Below the pieces are notes generated by a model, which made no database searches, was not told the DNA's origin, and was given only the letters and a program-made list of their open reading frames with translations. 64,000 bases of DNA from JAWKRB01 sp041389885 (GTDB lineage Bacteria; Myxococcota_A; Polyangia; Polyangiales; Ga0077539), in assembly GCA_041389885.1 (NCBI GenBank), contig JAWKRB010000035.1, forward strand, positions 16,809-80,808, written 5' to 3'. Of the stretch, positions 9,292 through 18,641 are shown one piece after another. A program made the translations under genes and the position numbers. Numbering within the stretch: position 1 is the first letter of the stretch; the number at the start of each line of letters is the position of its first letter.

Positions 9292-10932
9292 ATGCCCACC
9301 TTCAAGCTCGACGAACGCGACATCCCCTTCGAGAAGGGCGACACGATCATCATGGCGGCCTGGCGCCAGGGGATCGAGATCCCGCACTACTGCTGGCACC
9401 CGGGGCTGAGCATCGCGGCCAACTGCCGCATGTGCCTCGTCGAGATCGTGCCGGGCCCCAACCAGCGCGCGATGATGCTCGACATCCTCAAGTGGGACGC
9501 GGCGAAGAACGACTACGTCGTCGACCGCAAGCCCAAGCTCCAGCCCGCGTGCCAGATGCAGGTGGCCGAGGGGATGGTCGTGAAGAGCGACAGCTCCCCC
9601 TTCGTGCGAGACGCCCGCGCCCACGTGCAGGAGTTCCTCCTCGCGAACCACCCCGTCGACTGCCCCATCTGCGACCAGGCCGGCGAGTGCAAGCTCCAGG
9701 ACTACTGGATGTCGGAGTCGGGCCGGTCGAAGCGCATGCGCGACGAGCCCGTGCACAAGCCCAAGGCCGTGCCCTTCGGCGACAAGATCGTCTACGACGC
9801 CGAGCGCTGCATCGCCTGCACCCGCTGCATCCGCACCTGCGACGAGCTCGCGGGCGACCACATGCTCGACCTCCGCGAGCGCGGCAACAAGGCCGAGGTG
9901 GTGCTCGCGCCGGGGCGCGCCCTCGAGGGCGACTACCAGCTCATGGTCGAGCACGTGTGCCCCGTGGGCGCGCTCACCTCGAGCCACTTTCGCTTCAAGG
10001 CCCGGGTGTGGACCCTCAAGGAGACCCCCTCGGTCTGCACGGGCTGCGCGACGGGCTGCACCACCTGGGTCGACGTCGACCCGCGCGAGCAGCGCGCCTA
10101 CCGCCTCCGCCCCCGCGACAACGCGGCGGTGAACAAGTTCTGGATGTGCGACGACGGGATGATGACCTACGCCGGCCAGCACGAGAGGCGCGTCACCCGC
10201 GCCGCCGTGGGCCGCGAGGGCGGGCGCACGCGCTCGGCCCTCGACGTGGCCATCACCCGCGCGGCCGAGGCCCTCAAGGGGGTCAAGGGCGACCACGTCG
10301 CGGTGGTGCTCTCGGCGCAGCACAGCACCGAAGACAACTTCGTCGCGGTGGAGCTCGCCAAGGCCCTCAACGGCCGGCTCTACCTCTCCGCGAAGCCTGC
10401 CTGGCGCGACGACAAGATCCTGCGCAACGCCGACCAGAACCCCAACCGCTCCGGCGCCGTCGCCGTCGCCTCGGGCGCCTCGGTGGGCACCCTCAAGGAC
10501 CTCATCGCCGCGGTGAACGCGTCGACGGTGAACGCCGTGATCGCCCTGGGCGGCCACGTCGACACCGACCCCAACACCCTGTCGGGCCTCGGGCAGCTCC
10601 CGCTGGTGCTCCTCGCGTCGCACGAGACGGACCTCGGGGCGCAGGCGTCGGTGATCCTCCCGGCGGCGACGAGCTACGAGTGCGAGGGGAGCTTCGTGAA
10701 CGCGAAGGGCCTCCCGCAGGGCTTCAAGCGCGCGCTGCGCCCGCAGGGCGACGCCGCGCCGGGGTGGGAGCTGCTCTCGCGCCTCGGCCGCGCCATGGGC
10801 CTCGACCTGACCTACACCCGCTTCAAGGACGTTCGCGCGGCGCTCCACGCCCGCGTCGCCCTCGCGCACCCCGACCACACCCCCGCGCCCGCGCTCTCTG
10901 AAGCGCCCGCGGCGGCCACCACGACCGCCTGA
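9292..10932 (+). CDS. nuoG: NADH-quinone oxidoreductase subunit G (short form)
   Basis: Iron-sulphur subunit of the NADH-oxidising module, 546 residues, shorter than the 680-900 of many NuoG. In order it has the [2Fe-2S] domain (ANCRMCLVE, ACQMQVAEGM), the His/Cys cluster (ANHPVDCPICDQAGECKLQD), two more cluster motifs (CIACTRCIRTC, HVCPVGAL), then a molybdopterin-oxidoreductase-like domain beginning with a fourth cluster (SVCTGCATGC). The ATG at 9292 is preferred; a TTG overlapping the nuoD stop is a weaker alternative. The NuoE/NuoF partners are not encoded here. Confidence 0.94.
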   Translation: MPTFKLDERDIPFEKGDTIIMAAWRQGIEIPHYCWHPGLSIAANCRMCLVEIVPGPNQRAMMLDILKWDAAKNDYVVDRKPKLQPACQMQVAEGMVVKSDSSPFVRDARAHVQEFLLANHPVDCPICDQAGECKLQDYWMSESGRSKRMRDEPVHKPKAVPFGDKIVYDAERCIACTRCIRTCDELAGDHMLDLRERGNKAEVVLAPGRALEGDYQLMVEHVCPVGALTSSHFRFKARVWTLKETPSVCTGCATGCTTWVDVDPREQRAYRLRPRDNAAVNKFWMCDDGMMTYAGQHERRVTRAAVGREGGRTRSALDVAITRAAEALKGVKGDHVAVVLSAQHSTEDNFVAVELAKALNGRLYLSAKPAWRDDKILRNADQNPNRSGAVAVASGASVGTLKDLIAAVNASTVNAVIALGGHVDTDPNTLSGLGQLPLVLLASHETDLGAQASVILPAATSYECEGSFVNAKGLPQGFKRALRPQGDAAPGWELLSRLGRAMGLDLTYTRFKDVRAALHARVALAHPDHTPAPALSEAPAAATTTA

Positions 10933-10943
10933 AGGAGACGCCG

Positions 10944-12089
10944 GTGCTCTTCTGGATCTCGGCCTTCATTAAGATCGCGCTCATCGTGGGGATCCTCGTC
11001 AACATGGCGGCGATCCTCCTGTGGGTGGAGCGCAAGCAGTCGGCGATGATGCAAGACCGCGTGGGCCCCAACCGCGCGGCGATCCCGCTGCTGGGCAGGC
11101 GCTTTCGCCTCGCCGGCCTCGTCCACTCCATCGCCGACGGCATCAAGATGGTCTGGAAGGAGGACTGGGAGCCCAAGAACGGCGACAAGCTGCTCTACAA
11201 GATCGCGCCGATCATCGCGATCGTGCCGCCCCTGTGCCTCTTCGCGGTGATCCCCTACGGCCCGACGCTGTACCTCAAGAAGCTGGGCGAGACCTACGAC
11301 CCCGCCTGGGCCACCGACGCCGAGCAGGTCGCCAGCTCGGTGCGGATGCAGATCACCGACCTCGACGTGGGCGTGCTCTTCATCTTCGCCGTCGCCGGCG
11401 CGGGCGTCATCGGCGCGGCCCTCGCGGGCTGGGCCAGCAACAACAAGTTCTCCCTCATGGGCGGCCTCCGCGCGGCCTCGCAGATGGTGAGCTACGAGAT
11501 CGCCATGGGGCTCAGCCTCGTGGGCGCCTTCATGATCTACCAGACCGTGCAGCTCGACCAGATGGTCGAGTGGCAGGTGGCGCACACCTGGGGGATCTTC
11601 GCGCAGCCGCTGGCCTTCATCCTCTTCGCCACGGCGGCCATCGCCGAGACCAAGCGCGTGCCCTTCGACGTGCCCGAGGGCGAGAGCGAGCTGGTCGCGG
11701 GCTACTTCACCGAGTACGCCGGGCTGAAGTTCGGCATGTTCGCCTCGGGCGAGCTCGTCGAGGTCTGCACCTCGAGCGCCATCGTGACGGCGGTGTTCCT
11801 GGGCGGCTGGCACATGCCCTTCATGACCCTCCAGGGCATCGACCTCACCTCCCTGGGCGGCAGCCTCGTGACCCTGCCCCACGGCGTCGTGGTGCTCATG
11901 GGCGTGCTGAACTTCGTGCTCAAGTGCGTGGTGCTGATCTTCTTGCAGCTCCAGATCCGCTGGACGCTCCCGCGCTTTCGCTACGACCAGATCATGAAGC
12001 TGGGCTGGCAGATCCTGCTCCCCGCCGCCCTGGTGAACGTCTTCGCGACGGGCACCGTCCTCCTCTTCCTCAACGCCTCACGCGGGTGA
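10944..12089 (+). CDS. nuoH: NADH-quinone oxidoreductase subunit H
   Basis: Membrane subunit (381 residues, about eight to nine helices) that forms the quinone channel. Family signatures include ERKQSAMMQDRVGPNRA near the N-terminus, the loop with ETKRVPFDVPEGESELVAGY, and the ending helix after LRWTLPRFRYDQ-like sequence. The GTG start at 10944 has GAAGGAG 6 nt upstream. It follows nuoG by 11 nt and precedes nuoI by 4 nt. Confidence 0.96.
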   Translation: MLFWISAFIKIALIVGILVNMAAILLWVERKQSAMMQDRVGPNRAAIPLLGRRFRLAGLVHSIADGIKMVWKEDWEPKNGDKLLYKIAPIIAIVPPLCLFAVIPYGPTLYLKKLGETYDPAWATDAEQVASSVRMQITDLDVGVLFIFAVAGAGVIGAALAGWASNNKFSLMGGLRAASQMVSYEIAMGLSLVGAFMIYQTVQLDQMVEWQVAHTWGIFAQPLAFILFATAAIAETKRVPFDVPEGESELVAGYFTEYAGLKFGMFASGELVEVCTSSAIVTAVFLGGWHMPFMTLQGIDLTSLGGSLVTLPHGVVVLMGVLNFVLKCVVLIFLQLQIRWTLPRFRYDQIMKLGWQILLPAALVNVFATGTVLLFLNASRG

Positions 12090-12093
12090 ATTC

Positions 12094-12723
12094 ATGACGG
12101 CGAAGGTCAAGGTCATCAAGAAGCCGACGCGGTCCCTCGCGGAGCAGTCGTACGTCGTCGAGATCGTGAAGGGGCTCGGGCTCACGCTCAAGCACTTCTT
12201 CAAGGGCACCTCGCAGCTGGCGTCGGGCAACAAGCCCAACCCCGTCACCGACCCCTACGCCGAGGGATGCTCCACCCTCGACTACCCCGACGAGCAGCGC
12301 GCCTACGCCGACCGCTGGCGCGGCGTGCACCGGCTCACGCACCGCGACGACGGCTCCCCGCGCTGCGTCGCCTGCCTGTGCTGCTCCACCGCGTGCCCCG
12401 CGCAGTGCATCTACATCAAGCCCGGGGAGTACCCCGTCGACGACCCCCGGCGCGGCTACGAGCGCTACCCGGTCGAGTTCGTCATCGACGAATTGCGGTG
12501 TATTTTCTGTGGGTTCTGCGTTGAAGCCTGCCCCTGCGACGCCATTCGCATGGACACCGGCACGCACATGACCGCCCTCGACAACCGCGCGTCGTTCATC
12601 TTCGACAAGGAGATGCTGATGTCCTTCGCGGGGCAGGACGGCACGTACAAGACCCTCAACGACCGGCACGAGCCCGGCGACCCGTCGCACCCCGGCGTCG
12701 ACCGCATGCGCGGCGGGCATTGA
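12094..12723 (+). CDS. nuoI: NADH-quinone oxidoreductase subunit I
   Basis: A 209-residue 8Fe ferredoxin-like subunit carrying clusters N6a and N6b. Two cluster motifs are seen: CVACLCCSTACPAQC and CIFCGFCVEACPCDA. The second is slightly unusual in having PCDA where PxxA/V with other residues is common. It is the last complex I gene of the cluster; its stop overlaps the TTG start of a lipoprotein gene. Confidence 0.95.
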   Translation: MTAKVKVIKKPTRSLAEQSYVVEIVKGLGLTLKHFFKGTSQLASGNKPNPVTDPYAEGCSTLDYPDEQRAYADRWRGVHRLTHRDDGSPRCVACLCCSTACPAQCIYIKPGEYPVDDPRRGYERYPVEFVIDELRCIFCGFCVEACPCDAIRMDTGTHMTALDNRASFIFDKEMLMSFAGQDGTYKTLNDRHEPGDPSHPGVDRMRGGH

Positions 12724-13517
12724 CCCTCCGCCTCGCGGCGACCCTCCTCACCCTCACCGCCTGCGCCCGAGGCGCGACGACGACCCAGAGTCTCCCCCGC
12801 GCGGGTTGGCTCCACGAGGTCGCCGAGCGCGTGCAGCTCCGCGACGCCACCGCGTGTGAGCGCGCCGCCGCGCGAGGCCCCGACGAGAGCGAGCGAGACG
12901 CCGAGGACGGCATCGCCCGCAGCGTCGACCTCGACCTCGACGGAGACGGGGTGGACGAGCGCCTCGTGCTCGCGATCCGCCGCGAGACCGTCGTGGCGAT
13001 CACCGCGCGCGACTGCGCGCCTCGCTGGCAGGGGGTGGTGGGCGACGGCGGAGAGATGCGGGGCCCGAGCCTCGCGCAGAGCCCCTGGGAGGCCGTGGCG
13101 CCCGAAGAGATCGCGAGGATGCACGCCACCGACCGGCTCCCCGCCGGCGCCACGATGCAGCTCTGGGTGGTGCGTGGCGGCGGAGGGCATCGGCACGCGC
13201 TGCTGCTCCGCGTCGGGAGCACGGCGCCGCTGCGCTACGGCTGGCGGGGCCTGGTGCTGAGCTGCCACGCGGGGCGCTGTCGAGGCGAGGCGGCGGGGCA
13301 CCACGAGTGGGCGCCCATCCCTCGGGGACTGGGCTGCGGACCGACCTATCGCACCAACCGCCCGCCTCCGCACATCGAGGACCCGCTGCTGCGCGTAGAG
13401 CCCGGCGAGGCCGACGGGGCGCTCGCGCTCACGCCCCACGCCCGCGGGCGAGACACCTGCGACGCGCGGGCGCAGGAGACCGTGCGCGCGCTCGCCCCCT
13501 TCGTGACCGCGCCCTGA
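12720..13517 (+). CDS. Putative lipoprotein co-transcribed with nuo genes
   Basis: A 265-residue predicted lipoprotein. The TTG start overlaps the nuoI stop (TTGA). A short signal segment ends in the lipobox LTAC at about residue 15. Residues about 68-78 (DLDLDGDGVDERL) resemble the Asp-rich calcium-type loop of FG-GAP/VCBS-like repeats. Its function is unknown. The tight overlap suggests it is expressed with complex I, but it could simply be a downstream passenger. Confidence 0.7.
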   Translation: MTLRLAATLLTLTACARGATTTQSLPRAGWLHEVAERVQLRDATACERAAARGPDESERDAEDGIARSVDLDLDGDGVDERLVLAIRRETVVAITARDCAPRWQGVVGDGGEMRGPSLAQSPWEAVAPEEIARMHATDRLPAGATMQLWVVRGGGGHRHALLLRVGSTAPLRYGWRGLVLSCHAGRCRGEAAGHHEWAPIPRGLGCGPTYRTNRPPPHIEDPLLRVEPGEADGALALTPHARGRDTCDARAQETVRALAPFVTAP

Positions 13518-13527
13518 GCCCGACGCG

Positions 13528-13851
13528 CTACTGGAGCAGGAGGTTCGTGCCGTGGTTGATGCGCGCCCGGCGCACGACGCCGGTGACCTCGTGCTGGCAG
13601 TTCTCGGTGCGCAGGTCCCACAAGCCGATGGGGAGGTTCACCCGCCGCGCTCGCCCAGGGCCGATCGAGCCGCTGTCGAGCACGTCGTCGCTCCACGAGT
13701 CGGCGTCGACGGCGGAGAGGTAGATGTAGCAGACGTCCTCGGTCGTGCGGTTGAGGAGGGTCAGCGAGGCCTGGCTCTGGTCCCGAAGCGACCGGCCTGT
13801 CGCGCAGGCCCCGAGGAGGGCGAGCGAGAGGAGCGCGAGTCGGGGGGTCAT
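13528..13851 (-). CDS. Small putative lipoprotein
   Basis: A 107-residue predicted lipoprotein of unknown function: signal segment MTPRLALLSLALLGAC, then a region with TLLNRTTEDVCYIYLS. Ile/Tyr/Trp spacing after the lipid anchor suggests a small beta fold. The internal ATG at 13851 is chosen because the frame upstream lacks coding character and the signal peptide begins here. It converges with the nuo-linked lipoprotein, with only 10 nt between the stops. Confidence 0.65.
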   Translation of the reverse strand: MTPRLALLSLALLGACATGRSLRDQSQASLTLLNRTTEDVCYIYLSAVDADSWSDDVLDSGSIGPGRARRVNLPIGLWDLRTENCQHEVTGVVRRARINHGTNLLLQ

Positions 13852-14084
13852 GGGAGGTCCTTGCACGGTCTTTCTCACGTATGCGAACACCGCACCGCCG
13901 CGCGGATCGACCAGAAATCGGGGGCTCTGCGCGCCCGGGGGTGTGACACGGTATGCACCACGCTGCGGCCCCGCGCACGGGATTGCGCGATTTGGAGGGC
14001 CGGGCGGGTCGATGGAGGCGGCGACCCCGGCGACGAGCCCGACGGGCGCCACAGCCCGGGCGCGCCGCGTGGTACACTGAGGCG

Positions 14085-16127
14085 ATGTCAACGCGCGCGA
14101 GACGGGTCGGCGAGAGTCGTCTCGACGCGGTGGTGCTCGTGCCGTTCCAGCCCTACACGGGCCACGCCATCGAGCCGCAGTATCGCAACACGCTCGGCAG
14201 CCGACTCTATCCGCACATCCTCGCGGGCTACAGCGAGTTCGCGCGCTTCGTCGGGCGCGACCTGCTGTTTCGCGGCGACGACCGGCCCGGCTTCGGCGAG
14301 GGGCACGAGGCCGTGGAGTTTCCGGTCCACCGCTCGCTCACCGCGGTGGCGCTGGCCACCCTGCTGGAGCGCGCGGGGCTGAGCTGGGAGGTGCTCGACC
14401 CCGGGCAGCAGGAGATTCGGTGGTGGAGAAAGCGGCTGGAGGCCCTGCGCCCCAGGCGCCCGCGCTGCGTCGCGGTCTCGACCACCTTCGTGCTCGGCGG
14501 CCGCTGGCTGCGCGCGCTCTGCGCGGTCGTGCGCGAGGTGTTGCCCGACGCGGCGGTGATCCTCGGCGGGTACTACTACACCTCCGACGCGGCGGACTTT
14601 CTCTCCATGGACGCCGACGTGTACTGCATCGGCTCGGGCGAGGGGCGCTTCGAGCGCATCGTCGAGTCTCTGCGCGACGGGCGCCCCCTCGACGGGATCC
14701 CCGGGCTCTACCTTCGCGACGCGGGGTCGTCGCTCCGGTCCACCGGCCGCGCGCCGGAGCCGTCGCTCGACGACCTCGCGCCCCCCGACTGGTCCCTCGC
14801 CGACCGCATCTCGCCTCCCCGCAGCCCCTCGCGAGACTTTCTCGACATCGGCATCGAGACCCAGCGCGGGTGCGTCTTCAAGTGCGAGTTCTGCACCTAC
14901 CGCACCCTCGCGCCGCCCAACCTCATGAGCGCCCCCCTCGCCGTCGAGCGCATCCTCGCCACGCGCGCGATCCCTCGCGCCGTCGTGCGGCTGACCGACT
15001 CCACCGCGACCTTTCCCCACGCGCGCTGGGAAGACCTGATGGAGCGGCTCGCCGCCCGCGGCGGGTCACCCCACCCGCTCTGGGTCTACGCGAGGGTGAG
15101 CGACGTTCGCGAGCGCACCGCGGCGCTCATGGCCGCGGCGGGCGTGCGCGAGGTGTTCATCGGCCAGGAGAGCGGCGACGCGCGGATGCTCGGGCTCATG
15201 CGCAAGGGCACGCACGTCCAGCAGGTGCGCCCCGCGCTCGAGGCCCTTCAGCGCCACGGCATCTGGGCCTTCATGGCCTTCATCCACGGCTTCCCTGGGG
15301 AGACCGCGGAGAGCCTCGGCAACACCCGCGCGATGATCGCCTCGCTCAACGAGGGCTTCGCCGTCGATCGCCCCGCGGTGGCCTGGTACAACGCCAACCC
15401 CTTTCTCACGCAAGACTTCGCGAGCGTCACCGAGAAGACCGACTCCATTCGACAGGGCGTGCGCTACCTGGGCTTCGACGACGGGGCCAACACGTCGCAG
15501 CGCATGTCGGAAGAGAGCGCCGTCACCATGATGGCCACGTCGCGGGTGCCCCACGCGCCGGTGTTCGTGCACCTGCTGACGCTCCTCGACTCGCTCTCGC
15601 ACGCCGCGGTCGAGCCCGAGCCCGCGGTGATGGCGCACCCGCGTCGGAACGAGTTCTGGCGGTGGATGAAGTCGGTCGAGCGCGGGGTCGCGGTGTTCAT
15701 GGAGCGAGAGCTGGAGGGCAAGCACCCCGACCTCGCCGAGCTCCGCGCGCTGCGAGCGCGCGTGCTGGCCGCGTATCCCCGGCGCCCGTCCCGCTGGCGG
15801 CGCGCCGCGGCGCAGGTCACCCACCGGGTGCTCCCCCTCGCCGGGCGCTACCTGCGCGGCGAGTGGACCGCCGAGCCCCGCGTCGGCGTCGGCCCCGCCA
15901 CGCGGCTGGGGATGTCGGCGATGGCCTGGGCCGACACCGGGCGCTTCGACGCGGCGCTCGCGTGCATGAAGACCGGCGAGTACCACCCCCTGCCCGCCTC
16001 CGCCCCCGCCCCCGAGGGAGCCCGCGACGCCGCCCTTGACCTCGCGACCCGCGCGATCGTCGACGCCCGCGCCGATCGCAAGTCGGTCAGCGACCTCGTG
16101 CGCCGCGCCAACCGCAGGGCGACCTGA
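14085..16127 (+). CDS. B12-binding-type radical SAM protein
   Basis: A 680-residue radical SAM enzyme. The N-terminal third (to about 210) fits a cobalamin-binding-like Rossmann domain (VILGGYYYTSDAADF, CIGSGEGRFERI). The [4Fe-4S] motif CVFKCEFC gives Cys263, Cys267 and Cys270. The barrel follows (VFIGQESGDARMLGLMRKG; HGFPGETAESL), and a long Arg/Ala-rich C-terminal region has no recognised domain. The substrate is unknown. No small precursor peptide gene is seen beside it. It converges with a methyltransferase/deacetylase/glycosyltransferase operon. Confidence 0.85.
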   Translation: MSTRARRVGESRLDAVVLVPFQPYTGHAIEPQYRNTLGSRLYPHILAGYSEFARFVGRDLLFRGDDRPGFGEGHEAVEFPVHRSLTAVALATLLERAGLSWEVLDPGQQEIRWWRKRLEALRPRRPRCVAVSTTFVLGGRWLRALCAVVREVLPDAAVILGGYYYTSDAADFLSMDADVYCIGSGEGRFERIVESLRDGRPLDGIPGLYLRDAGSSLRSTGRAPEPSLDDLAPPDWSLADRISPPRSPSRDFLDIGIETQRGCVFKCEFCTYRTLAPPNLMSAPLAVERILATRAIPRAVVRLTDSTATFPHARWEDLMERLAARGGSPHPLWVYARVSDVRERTAALMAAAGVREVFIGQESGDARMLGLMRKGTHVQQVRPALEALQRHGIWAFMAFIHGFPGETAESLGNTRAMIASLNEGFAVDRPAVAWYNANPFLTQDFASVTEKTDSIRQGVRYLGFDDGANTSQRMSEESAVTMMATSRVPHAPVFVHLLTLLDSLSHAAVEPEPAVMAHPRRNEFWRWMKSVERGVAVFMERELEGKHPDLAELRALRARVLAAYPRRPSRWRRAAAQVTHRVLPLAGRYLRGEWTAEPRVGVGPATRLGMSAMAWADTGRFDAALACMKTGEYHPLPASAPAPEGARDAALDLATRAIVDARADRKSVSDLVRRANRRAT

Positions 16128-16205
16128 GCGCCGCGCCCAGAGCCCCCTCGCAGGGACCTTCCACGTCCAGCGGAGACGGGGCCGCGCCCGCCGGGGGTCC
16201 CCGCC

Positions 16206-16889
16206 TCAGCCCCTGCTCGAGGCGCGTCGCCGCTCACGCCCCTCGGCGAGGGCGTGGCCGACGACCAGCGCGTGCGGGTGGGGGAGCCCCGCGTCGATCC
16301 TCCGCGCGCGAACCTCGGTCAGCCGCTCGCGCATCCACGCCGCGGTCTCGTCGGGCGAGACGAACTCCACCGCCGAGCCCTGCGTGATGCGCGCGACGCG
16401 GGTCGCGACGAGCTCCTGCGCGACGGTGAGCGCGAGCTTCCACCTCGGGCGGCGCGCGATGCACTTCACGATCAGCACGCCGCCGGGCGCCAACGCGTCG
16501 ACGCAGCGATCGAGCATCGCCCGCTGCGCCCCGCGCGGCAGGAGGTACAGCACGTCGACCAGGAGCACCGCGTCCCACCGCCCCGGCGGGAGCGCGTCGC
16601 CGCAGGCCTCGAAGCGAAGGCCCGGCACGCCCCGCGCGGCGCCGCGGGCGACCTCAAGCTTCTCGACGTCGATGTCGACGCCGACGACCTCGCGGCCAGG
16701 CCCTTCGAGCGCGAGGTGCGTCGCGACGACGCCGTGCCCGCAGCCCACGTCCAGCACCCTCCCGACGGTCGGCGTCGCCCGCGCGACGGCCTCCAGCGGA
16801 CAGGTCATCGCGCGCGCGAGCACCCGGGCCCGATGCGCGGCCGGGGCGTGTCGATAGCGCTCGAGGAGCCGGCGCCGCGCGGAGCTCAC
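16206..16889 (-). CDS. Class I SAM-dependent methyltransferase
   Basis: A 227-residue Rossmann methyltransferase. SAM-binding motif I is VGRVLDVGCGHGVVATHLA, motif II VVGVDIDVEKLE, and the post-motif ALAPGGVLIVKC is present. The GTG start at 16889 overlaps the stop of the upstream deacetylase (GTGA), so the earlier in-frame extension is rejected. It is the third gene of the minus-strand operon GT2-deacetylase-methyltransferase. The acceptor is not known. Confidence 0.85.
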   Translation of the reverse strand: MSSARRRLLERYRHAPAAHRARVLARAMTCPLEAVARATPTVGRVLDVGCGHGVVATHLALEGPGREVVGVDIDVEKLEVARGAARGVPGLRFEACGDALPPGRWDAVLLVDVLYLLPRGAQRAMLDRCVDALAPGGVLIVKCIARRPRWKLALTVAQELVATRVARITQGSAVEFVSPDETAAWMRERLTEVRARRIDAGLPHPHALVVGHALAEGRERRRASSRG

Positions 16890-17722
16890 GCGGGCACGTC
16901 CCGCCAGGTGCCGAGGCGGATCCCCGCGGCGGCGATGCGCGCGCGGAGCCACGGGCTGGTCAGCACCTGGAGCTCTTCCTCCCAGCGGTAGCGCCACCCG
17001 AGCGCGCGTCGCGCCGAGTCGTCTCCCGCGGCGGGGTGCACGAACACCTCGACGCTGCGGGGCCTCGCCCGGTCGATGCGCGAGATCGCGGCGAGCCACT
17101 GAGCCGCGACGAAGCCGCCCGACTCGTCGAAGCCCACGCACAGGTCGGTGGTGCGCACGCGCCCGCGCCGCGCGCGCCGCTCGAAGCGCCGGGCGAGGAG
17201 GTCGAGCGCGAGCCCCGCCGGTCGCGCGCCCCGCGAGCGCGGGCGCCGCACGCACCGAACGCCCGCGGCGCTCGCGCGCTCGAGGACCACCTCGCCGAGC
17301 GCGGGGAGCAGGTGCACGTGCTGGTGGCTGTCGACGTGGGTGAGCGCGCCCACCGCGGCGCCGACTCGCTCGATCTGCGCGGAGACCTCGCGGGCCGCCT
17401 CGTCGAGGCGGAGCCGCCCTCGGAGCGCGCGCGCGAGGAGGTGCCGCCACGAGGGCAGGAGCAGGCCGCGCCCGTCGACGAGCGACGGCACCTCGCGGGC
17501 CGGGAGGCAGGGCGCGAGCGCGCCCACGAGGGTCAGGTGCGCGCCCACGCCGAGGGTCGGCGCGTCGCGGAGCAGGTCGAGGTCGCGAGCGAGCCCGCCC
17601 CCCGCGGCGATCACCGACGCGCTGGTGACGACGCCCGCGCGGTGCGCCTCGGCGACGCCCTCGCTGATGCAGCGGGTGAGCCCGAAGTCGTCGGCGTTGA
17701 CCACGAGCAGGGGGGCGCTCAC
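16886..17722 (-). CDS. YdjC/ChbG/HpnK-family carbohydrate deacetylase
   Basis: A 278-residue metal-dependent deacetylase of the YdjC family. The metal-site motifs are LLVVNADDFGLT at the N-terminus and HVDSHQHVHLLPAL in the middle. Family members deacetylate N-acetyl sugars, including lipid-linked ones (HpnK in hopanoid modification). The GTG start overlaps the GT2 stop (GTGA). A neighbouring polyprenyl-phosphate-type GT2 supports action on a lipid-linked amino sugar, which is inference. Confidence 0.82.
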   Translation of the reverse strand: MSAPLLVVNADDFGLTRCISEGVAEAHRAGVVTSASVIAAGGGLARDLDLLRDAPTLGVGAHLTLVGALAPCLPAREVPSLVDGRGLLLPSWRHLLARALRGRLRLDEAAREVSAQIERVGAAVGALTHVDSHQHVHLLPALGEVVLERASAAGVRCVRRPRSRGARPAGLALDLLARRFERRARRGRVRTTDLCVGFDESGGFVAAQWLAAISRIDRARPRSVEVFVHPAAGDDSARRALGWRYRWEEELQVLTSPWLRARIAAAGIRLGTWRDVPA

Positions 17723-18474
17723 GTCGGCCTCTCGCGCCCTAGCGCGCGCAGCTCGGGCCACTGCGAGGCCATCTCGGTGAGCATGCGCGCGATGACCCGC
17801 GGCGAGGAGAGCTTCGACGACCCGAGCTGCCGGGGAAAGTAGTCGACGCCGAGCTGGATCGTGCGAAAGCCCATGCGGTGCGCCCTGACGAGGAGCTCGG
17901 CGTCGATGAACGAGCCCTCGCTGCGCAGGTCGAGCGCGTCGAGGACCGCGCGGCGGATCATCTTGAACGAGAAGTTGATGTCGCGGACCTCGATGCCGAA
18001 CGCCGAGCGGACGATGCGGTTGTAGAGCCACGAGTAGGCGATGCGGCGAAGGCCCTCGGAGGTGCGGTCGAGGCGAAACGCCGTGAGCACGTCGGCGTCG
18101 TGCAGGGCCATGAGGCGCATCGCGCGCGGGATCTCATGGAGGTCGAAGGGCAGGTCGGCGTCGGCGTAGAGCACGACGTCGCCCCGCGCCGCGGCGAAGC
18201 CCGTGCGGAGCGCCGCGCCGAGCGAGCGGTTGCGGCGGTGCAGCAGCAGCCGCACGCGAGGGTCGGCGACGGAGAGGGCGCGGGCGATCTCAGAGGTCCC
18301 GTCGGTGGACGCGTCGTCGACGAGGACCAGCTCGAGCTCGCGCGTGTGCCCGTCGCGCTCCAAGAGGTCGCCCACGCGGAGCACCTCCGCCACGAGGCGT
18401 CGCACGTACGCCCGCTCGTTCCACATCGGGACGACGACGCTGAGCATGGGGGGCGGGTCAGAGGAGGCGAGCAT
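17719..18474 (-). CDS. GT2 family glycosyltransferase, polyprenyl-phosphate type
   Basis: A 251-residue family-2 transferase like dolichyl-phosphate mannosyltransferase. Motifs: LSVVVPMWNE at the start, VLVDDASTDGT, DVVLYADADLPFDL (catalytic Asp pair) and a late RHR-like basic loop. There is no C-terminal membrane anchor. It is the first gene of the minus-strand operon; a candidate promoter lies at 18512-18540. It probably makes a lipid-phosphate sugar for GT-C enzymes such as the PIG-V-like protein upstream. Confidence 0.85.
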   Translation of the reverse strand: MLASSDPPPMLSVVVPMWNERAYVRRLVAEVLRVGDLLERDGHTRELELVLVDDASTDGTSEIARALSVADPRVRLLLHRRNRSLGAALRTGFAAARGDVVLYADADLPFDLHEIPRAMRLMALHDADVLTAFRLDRTSEGLRRIAYSWLYNRIVRSAFGIEVRDINFSFKMIRRAVLDALDLRSEGSFIDAELLVRAHRMGFRTIQLGVDYFPRQLGSSKLSSPRVIARMLTEMASQWPELRALGRERPT

Positions 18475-18511
18475 GCGGGCCTACGGCGGGGCTGGAGCGC
18501 CGAGCCGCCCC

Positions 18512-18540
18512 AGTATGCACCGGGGCAAATTGTCCCGCAA
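18512..18540 (-). promoter_or_regulatory. Candidate sigma-70-type promoter of the GT2 operon
   Basis: On the minus strand TTGCGG and CATACT are separated by 17 nt, about 38 nt before the GT2 start. The surrounding 100 bases are visibly more AT-rich than the genes. This is a match by eye only. Confidence 0.3.
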
Positions 18541-18641
18541 ACTGCGGAAAAATATCCCACATCCCCTGTAAACCGGGTCGTTCTGCCCCAGACTCGGCGT
18601 AGTACCTCATGCGGAGTGCAGTGGCTTGATTGCAGATCGCA

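Noticed and set aside
14085..16127. RiPP precursor beside the radical SAM gene
   Set aside because: No short leader/core-like frame with a ribosome-binding site was found within 1 kb on either strand.
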